A program made the translations under genes and the position numbers. A stretch of DNA of 64,000 bases, taken from assembly GCF_014873875.1 (NCBI RefSeq), contig NZ_JADBEM010000001.1:7998001-8062000 (forward strand), written 5' to 3'. Source of the DNA: Actinopolymorpha pittospori. Its GTDB lineage: Bacteria > Actinomycetota > Actinomycetes > Propionibacteriales > Actinopolymorphaceae. Positions 1-7,826 of the stretch are shown piece after piece. Within the stretch, counting starts at the first letter, position 1; each line of letters begins with the position of its first letter. The notes under the pieces are model-generated. The model saw only the letters and a list, made by a program, of their open reading frames with translations. It was not told where the DNA came from and ran no database searches.

Positions 1-1118
1 ATGCCGTTCTCGGTGACGTAGATCGGCAGCGGCCGGTAGTCCTGCCGCAGCCGCACCAGCAACCGGTGCAGGCCGTCCGGCTCGACCTCCCAGCCCATGT
101 CGGTGCGGGGGAAGCCCTGCGGCACCGACTCCACGTCGTCACAGCCGATCCACGGCGAGGCGCCGCCGACCTTCTTCGCACCGGCGCGGACGTAGCTCGG
201 GCTGTAGTAGTTGACGCCGAGCAGGTCGATCGGCGCGGCGATGGTCTCCTCGTCGCCGGGCTTGACGTGGGCCGTGTCGGTGATGTGGGCGACGTCGGCG
301 AGCACGTCGGCCGGGTAGCCACCCTTGAGCACCGGATCGAGGAAGGCCCGGTTGTTGATGCCGTCCACCCGGCGGGCCGCCTCGACGTCTGCCGGCTCCT
401 GGGTGACCGGGGTGACCGGCCAGAGGTTCAGCGTGATCCCGATCCGGTTGTCGGAGTCGGGCACCGCTGCCCGCATGCCCCGCACCGCGAGGCCGTGGCC
501 GAGCAGCAGGTGGTGGGCGGCGTGCAGGGCGGCGCGTTCGTCACGCACGCCGGGAGCGTGCTGGCCGTTGCCGTAGCCGAGGTACGCCGAGCACCAGGGC
601 TCGTTGAGCGTCGTCCAGTCGCCGATCCGGTCGTGCAGCCGCTCATAGACCGCGACGGCGTAGTCGGCGAACCGGTACGCCGTGTCCCGGGCGGGCCAGC
701 CGCCCTCGTCCTCCAGCGCCTGCGGGAGGTCCCAGTGGTAGAGCGTCACCCAGGGCCGGACGCCCTTCTCCTGCAGCGCGTCCAGCAGCCGCAGGTAGAA
801 GTCCACGCCGGCCTGGTTGAGCGGTCCGCGGCCGGACGGCTGCAGCCGCGGCCAGGCGAGGGAGAAGCGGTAGTGCGAGACACCGAGGTCCGCGAGCAGA
901 CCGACGTCCTCGGCGTAGCGGTGGTAGTGGTCGCAGGCCACGTCCCCGGTGGCGCCGTCGGAGATCTTCCCGGGCGTGTGGGCGAAGGTGTCCCAGACGG
1001 AGGGTGCCCGGCCGTGCTCCGCGACCGCGCCCTCGATCTGGTAGCTCGCGGTCGCCACTCCCCACACGAAGCCGTTGGGGAACGCCACGGTGGCCGCCGC
1101 GTCGGTGCTCTCGCTCAT
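1..1118 (-). CDS. GH1 family beta-glucosidase, C-terminus cut by window edge
   Basis: Glycoside hydrolase family 1 enzyme, which hydrolyses beta-glucosides (or related beta-glycosides) by a retaining mechanism in the cytoplasm. The 372 visible residues open with FPNGFVWGVATASYQIEG, the standard GH1 N-terminus. The acid/base motif TLNEPW has its Glu at residue 173, and the nucleophile motif YVTENG is the last thing encoded before base 1 (Glu370). About 80 residues are therefore missing outside the window. The ATG at 1118 overlaps the stop of the upstream aldo/keto reductase as ATGA, so the two are probably translationally coupled. It is the last visible gene of the uptake operon that starts at 6182. 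No signal peptide is seen, so the substrate is presumably imported intact. The family is certain; the exact aglycone is unknown. Confidence 0.93.
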   Translation of the reverse strand, partial: MSESTDAAATVAFPNGFVWGVATASYQIEGAVAEHGRAPSVWDTFAHTPGKISDGATGDVACDHYHRYAEDVGLLADLGVSHYRFSLAWPRLQPSGRGPLNQAGVDFYLRLLDALQEKGVRPWVTLYHWDLPQALEDEGGWPARDTAYRFADYAVAVYERLHDRIGDWTTLNEPWCSAYLGYGNGQHAPGVRDERAALHAAHHLLLGHGLAVRGMRAAVPDSDNRIGITLNLWPVTPVTQEPADVEAARRVDGINNRAFLDPVLKGGYPADVLADVAHITDTAHVKPGDEETIAAPIDLLGVNYYSPSYVRAGAKKVGGASPWIGCDDVESVPQGFPRTDMGWEVEPDGLHRLLVRLRQDYRPLPIYVTENG

Positions 1119-2122
1119 CGCTCATTTCCTCGTCTGTGCGGGGCGTGCTGGTCCGTTGGGCCGGTGGGGTCGGTCGGGTCGGTCGGGTCGGCGCTGACGC
1201 CCGCGAGGTCGGTGAGCTCGGCCCACAGCTCGTCCGGAATCGGCCAGGTGGCCCAGCGCACGGTCTGGTCGACGCGCTCCGGCGCGGAGATCCCGACCAC
1301 CGTGGAGGCGATCAGGGGTTCGCGGATCGAGAACTGCAGTGCCGCGGCGCCGAGGGGTACGTCGTAGGCGGCGCAGCGCTCCGCCATCCGGCGGACGCGT
1401 TCCATCAGCGCGGCGTCGGCCTCGCGGTAGGCGTACTTCCGCGAGACGTCGGGGCCCTTCGCCAGCATCCCGCCACCGAACGGCGCGGCGTTGACCACCG
1501 CCACGCCCGCCTGGTGCGCCGTGCGGAGCAGGCCCCGCGCGGACTGGTCCACCAGCGTGTAGCGGTTGTGGGTCAGGACGACCTCGAAGACGCCGGTGCC
1601 GACGAAGCGTTCCAGCATGTCGACGGGTCCACCGGCCACGCCGAGGTGCTCCGCGACGCCCTCCTTCTTCAGCCTGACCAGTGCCTCGACAGCACCACCG
1701 GGTGCCATCGCCGCCTCGAAGCCGATTACCTCCGGGTCGTGGAGGTAGAGCAGCGGGAAGCTGTCCATGCCCAGGCGTTCGATGCTCTGCTCGGCACTTC
1801 GGAGCACCTGGGCGCCGGAGTAGTCGCGGGTCACCGGGTCGGGGTCGACCTTGGTCGCGAGGACGAAGCCCTCCGGCAGTCCACCCCGCGCGCGGACGGC
1901 GGCGCCCACGCGGCGTTCGCTCTCCCCGTTGCTGTAGCCCGCGGAGGTGTCGAGGAAGTTGACCGGGCTGTCGAGAGCCCGGCGTACGGTCGCGACACCC
2001 TGGTCGGCGGACACGTCGTAGCCGAAGATCGCGGACATCCCACCCAGGACGCCGCAGCCGAGGCAGACCGGGGTCACCCGCAGCCCGGTCGACCCGAGCG
2101 TCCGGAGTTCGAGCGCGCTCAC
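1115..2122 (-). CDS. Aldo/keto reductase (D-threo-aldose/L-fucose 1-dehydrogenase-like)
   Basis: NAD(P)-dependent oxidoreductase of the aldo/keto reductase superfamily, 335 residues, close to the usual length for the D-threo-aldose 1-dehydrogenase branch. Visible motifs are the opening LGSTGLRVTPVCLG, the catalytic Asp/Tyr segment NFLDTSAGYSNGESE, the Lys in LATKVDPDP and the His in LLYLHDPEV. The start is GTG at 2122 and overlaps the stop of the VOC gene (GTGA). It lies between a ring-cleavage-like VOC gene and a beta-glucosidase in one operon, so it probably oxidises a sugar or reduces a carbonyl released from an imported glycoside. A paralogue sits at 56144 in the fucose cluster. The specific substrate is inference. 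Confidence 0.88.
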   Translation of the reverse strand: MSALELRTLGSTGLRVTPVCLGCGVLGGMSAIFGYDVSADQGVATVRRALDSPVNFLDTSAGYSNGESERRVGAAVRARGGLPEGFVLATKVDPDPVTRDYSGAQVLRSAEQSIERLGMDSFPLLYLHDPEVIGFEAAMAPGGAVEALVRLKKEGVAEHLGVAGGPVDMLERFVGTGVFEVVLTHNRYTLVDQSARGLLRTAHQAGVAVVNAAPFGGGMLAKGPDVSRKYAYREADAALMERVRRMAERCAAYDVPLGAAALQFSIREPLIASTVVGISAPERVDQTVRWATWPIPDELWAELTDLAGVSADPTDPTDPTGPTDQHAPHRRGNER

Positions 2123-2925
2123 GCGGCCCCCTGCCCGGTCGTTCCGGCGACGGTGCGGAGGTGCAACGGGACGTCACCTGGCCCGAGCGCGGTGCCGGGC
2201 TCGACACCTTCCCCGACACCCACGCCGACCGCGCGGATGCCCAACCGGTCCGATCCACCCACGCTCTCCCGGGCGTAGGTCTGTGGGGTGTAGGTGAAGA
2301 CCTCCAGTGTGCCGTGGCCGGCGCGCAGGTTGGTGATGAGGAAGCCGCGCGGATCCTCCGGACGCACCAGTTGGCCGACGACCCCGAAGTCGAGACGGTC
2401 GCGGTAGTAGCCGAGCGCCTCGTCGAGGTCTGGAACGGTGACCGCCACATGGTCGAAGCGCGGCGTGCCGTCCCATCCCTCGTAGGTGTCAACCTCCGCC
2501 TGCGCGAGCTCGGCCGACCACAGCTCGTTGTGCTGCACGTACCCCTCGACGAACTCGAGGTAGGCACCGTCGGGGTCGAAGAAGAACGCGATCCGGACGC
2601 CGCCGAAGGCGTCGAAGGGACCGGCGGCAACCTCCACACCGGCCGCCTTCAACCGGTCGATCCAGGCGTCGACCCCGCGCACCTTGAGACCGAAGTGCCG
2701 GATCCCGCGCTGCAGGTCGTCCCGGTCCCACCCACTGGGGCGGCCATCCGGGCCCACCTCGACCAGCTTCACCCGGCCGTGCTCGGCGCCGCCGAGCCAC
2801 CTGGCGCGGTGCCCGTCGGTGTCATCGGCGTCCGACCCGGCGCCGAGCCCGAGCAGCTCGCCGTAGAACTCCTCCGAACGTCCGAGATCGGACACGCCGA
2901 TCTCGACGTACGACATTCCTGGCAT
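2119..2925 (-). CDS. Two-domain VOC (glyoxalase/extradiol dioxygenase-fold) protein
   Basis: A 268-residue protein with two vicinal-oxygen-chelate modules. Module one runs from SYVEIGVSDLGRSEEFY to GAYLEFVEGY; module two runs from RFDHVAVTVPDLDEALGYY to GTLEVFTYTP. Each half keeps the terminal metal-ligand Glu; the first strand of module one has Glu where a His is usual, while module two has the His. Two tandem modules are typical of type I extradiol dioxygenases, but glyoxalase-like or lyase roles are also possible. The ATG at 2925 follows AGGTGGGA at good spacing; another ATG lies at 2916. It is downstream of two sugar permeases and overlaps the aldo/keto reductase (GTGA). An operon with a beta-glucosidase hints at phenolic glucosides; that is inference. 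Confidence 0.82.
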   Translation of the reverse strand: MPGMSYVEIGVSDLGRSEEFYGELLGLGAGSDADDTDGHRARWLGGAEHGRVKLVEVGPDGRPSGWDRDDLQRGIRHFGLKVRGVDAWIDRLKAAGVEVAAGPFDAFGGVRIAFFFDPDGAYLEFVEGYVQHNELWSAELAQAEVDTYEGWDGTPRFDHVAVTVPDLDEALGYYRDRLDFGVVGQLVRPEDPRGFLITNLRAGHGTLEVFTYTPQTYARESVGGSDRLGIRAVGVGVGEGVEPGTALGPGDVPLHLRTVAGTTGQGAA

Positions 2926-2975
2926 CGTTCCCACCTGCTGTGGTCCCTTCTGTCCTGACGCTCTCCACTGCCGGC

Positions 2976-3902
2976 TCACGTCTTCAGCGCACCCATCATG
3001 AGGCCCGCGACGAACTGCCGCTGCATGCGAACGTAGACGATGACGATCGGCAGGACGGAGATGACGAGCGCGGCGGTCAGAACCGGCCAGTTCGTGGAGT
3101 ACTGCCCCTGCATCGCGAACAACACCGGCTGCAGCGGCAGCTTCTCCGGCGTCTGCAACAGCGTGTTGGCGAGGATGAACTCGTTCCAGGTGAACATGAA
3201 CTGGAAGATCACCAGGGTGGCCACCCCTGGACCGACCAGCGGGACCATCACGCTCCAGAAGATCCGGAACTCGTTCGCGCCGTCGACCCGGGCGCTGTCG
3301 CGCAGCTCCTTCGGCAGCGTCTCGAAGAACGCCCGCATCAAGAACATCGCGAACGGCAGGTTGGTCCCGACGTAGACGAGCACGAGTCCGGTGGCGGTGT
3401 CGAGCAGGTTGAACTGCTTCAGCTCGAGGAAGAGCGGGACGATCACCGCCGTACCCGGCAGCATCATCGTGCTGAGCAGCGTGAGGTAGATGGTCTTCTT
3501 CGCCGGGAAGTCCAGATGGGCGAAGCTGTAGCCCGCGAGCGTCGCGAGGAACACGACCGCCGCCACGGTCGCCGCGGTGATGAGCAGGCTGATCAGGAAG
3601 TGCCGCGGCAGGTCGACGCCGTGCCACACCTGCTCGTACGCCTCGAAGGTGAGGGTGCGCGGGATCACGCCCTCGGTGAAGACCGTGTTTCCCGGCCGGA
3701 GCGAGGTCAGCAGCATCCAGACGAACGGGAACGCCGTCACCACCGACAGGCCGGTCAGGACGAGGTAGCCGGCCGTACGGACCACCATCCGGCGGGTGCG
3801 CACGGCGCCTGGCACCGAAGGCCCGCTCCTCCGACCGGACATCGGGCTGGACGTCGGGCCGGACATCGGGCTGGACGTCGGACCGGACATCGGGCTAGAC
3901 AT
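2976..3902 (-). CDS. Carbohydrate ABC transporter permease, MalG type
   Basis: Inner-membrane permease subunit of a CUT1-type sugar ABC importer, 308 residues with about six hydrophobic segments. The cytoplasmic EAA loop is visible around residues 198-222 as LPKELRDSARVDGAN followed by WSVMVPLVGP, which contacts the ATPase. It pairs with the MalF-type permease, whose stop codon it overlaps by 8 bases. The first 23 residues are an odd imperfect repeat of SPMSGPTS encoded by 24-bp DNA repeats; each unit carries an in-frame ATG, so the true start is uncertain. Translation could also begin at later ATGs, including the one near MVVRTAGYLVLTG just before the first membrane segment. No ATPase gene is present nearby, so a shared ATPase such as MsiK is likely. 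Confidence 0.92.
   Translation of the reverse strand: MSSPMSGPTSSPMSGPTSSPMSGRRSGPSVPGAVRTRRMVVRTAGYLVLTGLSVVTAFPFVWMLLTSLRPGNTVFTEGVIPRTLTFEAYEQVWHGVDLPRHFLISLLITAATVAAVVFLATLAGYSFAHLDFPAKKTIYLTLLSTMMLPGTAVIVPLFLELKQFNLLDTATGLVLVYVGTNLPFAMFLMRAFFETLPKELRDSARVDGANEFRIFWSVMVPLVGPGVATLVIFQFMFTWNEFILANTLLQTPEKLPLQPVLFAMQGQYSTNWPVLTAALVISVLPIVIVYVRMQRQFVAGLMMGALKT
3834..3896. repeat. 24-bp tandem repeat inside the start of the MalG-type permease gene
   Basis: On the minus strand the unit AGCCCGATGTCCGG(T/C)CCGACG plus TCC occurs about 2.6 times from 3896 down to about 3834. It encodes SPMSGPTS and keeps the reading frame. Each unit contains an ATG, so copy-number change would add or remove possible start sites and 8 residues. 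The repeat begins directly after the overlap with the upstream permease gene. Confidence 0.8.
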
Positions 3903-4860
3903 CGCGGGCCCGCCTCGTCATCGCGAACTGCAGCCCCACCGCGGCCATGCCGAGGACGAACACGACCACGCTGACGGCCGTCGCGTAACCGACCGCCGGC
4001 GTCGAACCGGCCGTCGAGCCGAACGCGAGCCCGTACAGGTAGGTGCCGAGTACCTCCGAGGCATGGTTGGGTCCACCGCCGGTCATCACGTAGATGAGTT
4101 CGAACACCTTCACTCCACCGAGGACGTTCAGGGTCACCACCACGCCCGTCACCGGGGCCAGCATCGGCACCGTGATCCGGAGGATCTCCTGGATCTTGCT
4201 GGCACCGTCCACCCGAGCGGCCTCGTACAGGGTCTGGTCGATTCCCTGTAGGCCGGCGAAGAACACCAGCATGTAGAAGCCGGCAGACTGCCACAGCGAC
4301 ACCACCAGGATCGCCGGGAGCACGGTCCCGGGATCGGCGAGCCAGTTGTGGGCCAGGCCGCCCAGCCCGACGGATGTCAACATGCGATTGACGAGACCGA
4401 AGTTGCCGTCGTACATCATCTGCCACAGCAGGCCACTCACCACCAGCGAGACGACCTGCGGCATGAAGAACACCGTGCGGAACACCACGCTCCCCCGCCA
4501 GCCCGCAGCGAGCAGGATCGCGAGCGCCATCGGGAGCACCGTCTGCAGCACGGTGGACACGACGGTGAACACCAAGGTGGTGCGCAACGACTGCCAGAAG
4601 ATCTCGTCGTCGAGCAGGTTCGCGAAGTTCATCAGGCCGACGAACCGCGGGACGCCGAACCCGGACCACTGCGTCAGGCTGATGTAGAACGACCGCAGGA
4701 ACGGATACAGCACGAACGTCAGGAAGAACGCCACGATCGGAGCCACGAACGCGTAGCCGACGGCGTAGCGGGCGAGCCGGCTGGCCCGCCCGCTCCGGAC
4801 GGGCCCGCCAGGGCCGGACCGGTCGGCTCGAAGACGCGGGGACCCTACGGTGGCGTTCAC
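3895..4860 (-). CDS. Carbohydrate ABC transporter permease, MalF type
   Basis: Membrane subunit of the same CUT1-family importer, 321 residues. It has a short basic cytoplasmic N-terminus, then roughly six transmembrane segments beginning at YAVGYAFVAPIVAFFLTFVL. The EAA motif is intact at about residues 213-236 (EAARVDGASKIQEILRITVP). The GTG start at 4860 overlaps the stop of the binding-protein gene (GTGA), and its own stop overlaps the next permease by 8 bases. This order of binding protein, MalF, MalG is standard for actinobacterial sugar transporters, which often share one ATPase encoded elsewhere. Confidence 0.93.
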   Translation of the reverse strand: MNATVGSPRLRADRSGPGGPVRSGRASRLARYAVGYAFVAPIVAFFLTFVLYPFLRSFYISLTQWSGFGVPRFVGLMNFANLLDDEIFWQSLRTTLVFTVVSTVLQTVLPMALAILLAAGWRGSVVFRTVFFMPQVVSLVVSGLLWQMMYDGNFGLVNRMLTSVGLGGLAHNWLADPGTVLPAILVVSLWQSAGFYMLVFFAGLQGIDQTLYEAARVDGASKIQEILRITVPMLAPVTGVVVTLNVLGGVKVFELIYVMTGGGPNHASEVLGTYLYGLAFGSTAGSTPAVGYATAVSVVVFVLGMAAVGLQFAMTRRARDV

Positions 4861-6182
4861 CGCGCCTGCGCCTTCTCCACCGCCTGCTGGATGCCTGCCG
4901 CGGCCTCGGTGGGCGCGGTATCACCCGCGATCACGGCGGCGAGCTGGTTGGCCGCGGCGTCGGAGGAGCCCTTGCCGAACAGGATGTGGGGGCACCCGTT
5001 GCCCTGCACCAGCCAGGACGTCATCGTCTTCATGAACGGGTCGCTGATCCGCTCGGCGGCGGCCACCGTCGACGGCATGCTGTGAGAGTCGTTCATCACC
5101 TTCGCGTAGCGTTCACTCTCATAGAGCCACTTGAGGAACTCCACCGCCGCCTCGGAGTTCTTGCTCGCGGCGCTCACCGCGAGTCCCGCGCCGGCCTGGT
5201 TGGCGCACCAGTGCTTCGCCCCGGCCTTCCACGCCGGTGTCTCCATCACCTTGTAGGTGTCGACGAACTCCTTCGGCGCGTTTTGCAGCATCCCCTGCGG
5301 GGTCCAGGAGCCGGAGTAGAGCATGGCCGCCTTGCCCGTGTAGAACGCGCTGCTCGCCTGGTCGCCGGTCACGCCGTTGATCCCGGGCTGGAAGACCTGA
5401 GCGTCGACCAGCCGCTTGACCATCTCCAGCGACTGGACCACGGGAGCGCTGTCCCACGAGGCGCCGCCGCGTTGCATGTCGAGGTCGAGAACCAGCTTGG
5501 GGTTGTCGGTCGCCTGGGTGATGAGCGGGAGCATGAAGTCGAGGCCGCTCGGCCCCGGGTTGTTCGACAACGAACAGGGCACCAGGCCGGCCTTGGACCG
5601 GATCGCGTCCGCGACGGTGACGAGGTCGTCCCACGTCTCAGGCGGCTCGACCCCGGCCTGGTCGAAGATCTTCGGGTTGTAGAAGATGCCGAAGGTCTGC
5701 GCCATCCAGCCCAGGGCGTACTGCTTTCCGGCATCGCTGTACTCGTCGTTCGTGGAGGGAAAGAAACCCTTCAGGAAATCGGCGCCGAGAGCTTCCTTGA
5801 GGTCGAGCGCGATCCCGGCCTTGCCGTATTCGATGGCGAGCACGTGCGGCGCGTAGATCTCGGGCGGATCACCACCGGAGACGCTGGCCTGCAACGCCGG
5901 GAGATAGCTGTCGGAGTCACCGAAGACACGGTTCTGGATGGTGATGTTCTTGTGGGTGTCCTGGAACTCCTTGATCAGGGTGGGCCACTGGTCACGTTGT
6001 TCGCCGTACCAGGTCCACACGCGGACCGTTGCCTTGCCGCCACCGCCGCCACCGCCGTCGGAGCAGCCCACCAGAGCTGGGATTCCGAGCGCCAATCCAC
6101 TTACCGCCCCACCGCGCAGGACGTCTCGACGGGAAACCCGCCGTGCTGCCGGAGAGGTTGATTCGACGTGATTGACCGACAT
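4857..6182 (-). CDS. Sugar ABC transporter substrate-binding lipoprotein (Tat-type signal)
   Basis: Extracellular solute-binding protein family 1, 441 residues, expected to capture a sugar or glycoside outside the membrane and deliver it to the two permeases encoded downstream. The N-terminus has a twin-arginine motif SRRDVL at 17-22 and a lipobox LVGC with Cys40, followed by a Gly-rich linker, so it is probably Tat-exported and lipid-anchored. The mature part starts ATVRVWTWYG, typical of this family. The ATG at 6182 follows AGGAGG at ideal spacing. That ribosome site lies inside a 10-bp-armed palindrome (6186-6207). This is the first gene of the operon reaching the beta-glucosidase. The substrate cannot be read from sequence. 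Confidence 0.93.
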   Translation of the reverse strand: MSVNHVESTSPAARRVSRRDVLRGGAVSGLALGIPALVGCSDGGGGGGGKATVRVWTWYGEQRDQWPTLIKEFQDTHKNITIQNRVFGDSDSYLPALQASVSGGDPPEIYAPHVLAIEYGKAGIALDLKEALGADFLKGFFPSTNDEYSDAGKQYALGWMAQTFGIFYNPKIFDQAGVEPPETWDDLVTVADAIRSKAGLVPCSLSNNPGPSGLDFMLPLITQATDNPKLVLDLDMQRGGASWDSAPVVQSLEMVKRLVDAQVFQPGINGVTGDQASSAFYTGKAAMLYSGSWTPQGMLQNAPKEFVDTYKVMETPAWKAGAKHWCANQAGAGLAVSAASKNSEAAVEFLKWLYESERYAKVMNDSHSMPSTVAAAERISDPFMKTMTSWLVQGNGCPHILFGKGSSDAAANQLAAVIAGDTAPTEAAAGIQQAVEKAQAR

Positions 6183-6185
6183 TCG

Positions 6186-6207
6186 TTCCTCCTGACATCA
6201 GGAGGAA
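6186..6207 (-). promoter_or_regulatory. Perfect palindrome containing the Shine-Dalgarno of the binding-protein gene
   Basis: TTCCTCCTGA at 6186-6195 is the exact reverse complement of TCAGGAGGAA at 6198-6207, separated by 2 bases. Read in the gene direction, one arm is the AGGAGG ribosome site four bases before the ATG at 6182. It could be a repressor operator over the leader or an RNA hairpin that hides the ribosome site. The symmetry is seen directly; the function is inference. Confidence 0.6.
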
Positions 6208-6317
6208 TACTCGGCGCGCCGGCGGATCATGGTCAAGGAAAGGCCGACATTATTCTGCTGGCGGATAACACCCATACGAATCGCATGAACCCAGGCGGTG
6301 GATAACGTCGCCGACAG

Positions 6318-6357
6318 GCTGTGTGGGAACGCGGCGGGCTGTGTGGGAACGCGGCGA
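6318..6357. repeat. Two tandem 20-bp direct repeats upstream of the sugar-uptake operon
   Basis: Units 6318-6337 and 6338-6357 (GCTGTGTGGGAACGCGGCGG) match at 19 of 20 positions. They lie about 140-175 bases upstream of the binding-protein start, in the only non-coding stretch before this operon (6183-6408). They could be paired regulator sites or a chance duplication; no matching regulator gene is adjacent. Confidence 0.5.
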
Positions 6358-6408
6358 GGGTGGCGCGGAGAACGGTCGGGACGGACGACGGTCCTGGGAG
6401 GCCGCTGC

Positions 6409-7104
6409 TCAGCCGAGGTCGAGCCCGGCCAGTACGGGAAGGTGGTCGGTCGCCCGCACCAGGTCGACTCGCAGGGCGGGATCGCCCGGAACGCCGTACT
6501 CCGTGCCGCGCATCCGGCCGTCGGTCGCGAACACCGCGTCGATCCGGGAGCGAGGATCGCCCGCCGGGAAGGTGGACTCGGCCCCCTGGTCGCCACCGAG
6601 GTCCCGCAGGCCGGCTTCGGCGAGGGCCCGCCAGGACGGCCCGCCCGGCTCCTCGTTCAGGTCTCCGGCCACGACGACCGGCAGCCCGGCGAAGGAGCGG
6701 ACGACCGCGAGCACCTCCCGGATCTCGCGTTCCCGGCCGGCTGTCGACAGGCTCAGGTGCATGCCCACCACACCGAAGCGCGTCCGGCCGACGCCGAGGG
6801 TCGCTGAGACGACGCCGCGGACGGGGTCGCGCAGCGGCTGCCGGATCCGGTGCTCTCCCACGCCGTGAACGCTCACGCGCTGGTTCACCAGCAGCAGGTT
6901 GCCGCCCGCCGTCCGACCACCGGCCACGTAGACGAGGCCACACTCCCGGGCCAACGCCGCGCACCGGGACCGCCAGCGCAGCAGGATCGGCGCCTCCTGG
7001 ACGAGGAGGACGTCCGGGTGACACCGGCGCACGACCTCGGTGAGGGCACGCACGTCGTCGCGCAGACCTCGAACGTTGTAGCTGAGCACCCGCACCTTCG
7101 ACAC
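6409..7104 (-). CDS. Endonuclease/exonuclease/phosphatase (EEP) family protein
   Basis: A 231-residue single-domain EEP-fold metal-dependent hydrolase. All core motifs are present in order: VLSYNVRGLRDD, the metal-binding Glu in VLLVQEAP, VVGMHLSL, VVAGDLNEEPGGP, a basic RSRIDAVFATDG segment and a final ATDHLPVLAGL with the catalytic His. The family covers DNA repair nucleases, sphingomyelinases and inositol-phosphate phosphatases, so the substrate is open. There is no signal peptide, which favours an intracellular role. The start is GTG at 7104. It is transcribed away from the response regulator gene at a distance of 74 bases. Confidence 0.85.
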   Translation of the reverse strand: MSKVRVLSYNVRGLRDDVRALTEVVRRCHPDVLLVQEAPILLRWRSRCAALARECGLVYVAGGRTAGGNLLLVNQRVSVHGVGEHRIRQPLRDPVRGVVSATLGVGRTRFGVVGMHLSLSTAGREREIREVLAVVRSFAGLPVVVAGDLNEEPGGPSWRALAEAGLRDLGGDQGAESTFPAGDPRSRIDAVFATDGRMRGTEYGVPGDPALRVDLVRATDHLPVLAGLDLG

Positions 7105-7178
7105 GAGAGGACGTTATCCGGGCTGGTCCGGATGCCTTCGACCGGCCCGGCGCAACGCGGCGAGGTGGCGGCCCGGTG

Positions 7179-7826
7179 CTACAGGAGATCGGCGTCGTGG
7201 ACGAGGATCGCCGCCTGGACACGGTTGTCCAACCCCAGCTTCGCCAGCGACCTGCTGACGTGCGCCTTCACCGTCGCCTCACTCATCGTCAGCTCACGAC
7301 CGATCTCGGCGTTGGACAGGCCGCGGGCGATGGCGCAGACCACCTCGTACTCCCGCGCGGTGAGTTCGGTCAACCGCTTGCGTGCGTGTTCGGAGCGGGT
7401 GGGCCCGCGTTCGGCGAAGGAGCTGATCAGCCGCTTGGTGACGGCCGGCGCCAGCATGGCGTTACCGGCGGCGACGGTGTGGACGGCGGCCACCAGGTCG
7501 CGCGGCGGAGTGTCCTTGAGCAGGAAGCCGACCGCCCCCGCCCGCAGCGCGGTGTGGACGTACTCGTCGAGGTCGAACGTCGTCAGCATCACGACCTTCG
7601 GCGGCTCCGCCATCCGACTCATCTCCACGGCCGCGCTGAGGCCGTCCATGCCTGGCATCCGGACGTCCATCAACACCACGTCCGGGCGGTGCCGCGCCAC
7701 CGCGGCCAGCGCCTCCGTCCCGTCGCGCGCCTCGGCCGCGACCACGATGTCGGACGCGACCTCGAGGATCATCCGGAGACCGGAGCGGACCAGCTCTTCG
7801 TCGTCGACGACCAGTACCCGGATCAC
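7179..7826 (-). CDS. NarL/LuxR-family two-component response regulator
   Basis: DNA-binding response regulator of 215 residues. The receiver domain (about 1-120) has acidic residues DDEE, the phospho-acceptor Asp54 in VVLMDVRMPGMDG, and the conserved Thr (MLTTFD) and Lys (FLLKDTPP). The C-terminal LuxR helix-turn-helix (about 150-210) reads LTAREYEVVCAIARGLSNAEIG and ATVKAHVSRSLAKL. The GTG start overlaps the stop of the histidine kinase gene (GTGA), so it is the cognate partner of the kinase at 7823-9166. It may also serve the second kinase at 9241-10572, which has no regulator of its own. The signal is unknown. Confidence 0.93.
   Translation of the reverse strand: MIRVLVVDDEELVRSGLRMILEVASDIVVAAEARDGTEALAAVARHRPDVVLMDVRMPGMDGLSAAVEMSRMAEPPKVVMLTTFDLDEYVHTALRAGAVGFLLKDTPPRDLVAAVHTVAAGNAMLAPAVTKRLISSFAERGPTRSEHARKRLTELTAREYEVVCAIARGLSNAEIGRELTMSEATVKAHVSRSLAKLGLDNRVQAAILVHDADLL

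Noticed and set aside
66..1367. Long open frame on the plus strand across the beta-glucosidase
   Set aside because: It is the antisense of two well-supported minus-strand genes with correct motifs; its protein is Arg/Val/Gly-rich without domains.
7115..7136. Small ATCCGG/CCGGAT hairpin before the EEP gene
   Set aside because: A six-base stem is common by chance at this GC content and has no T run.
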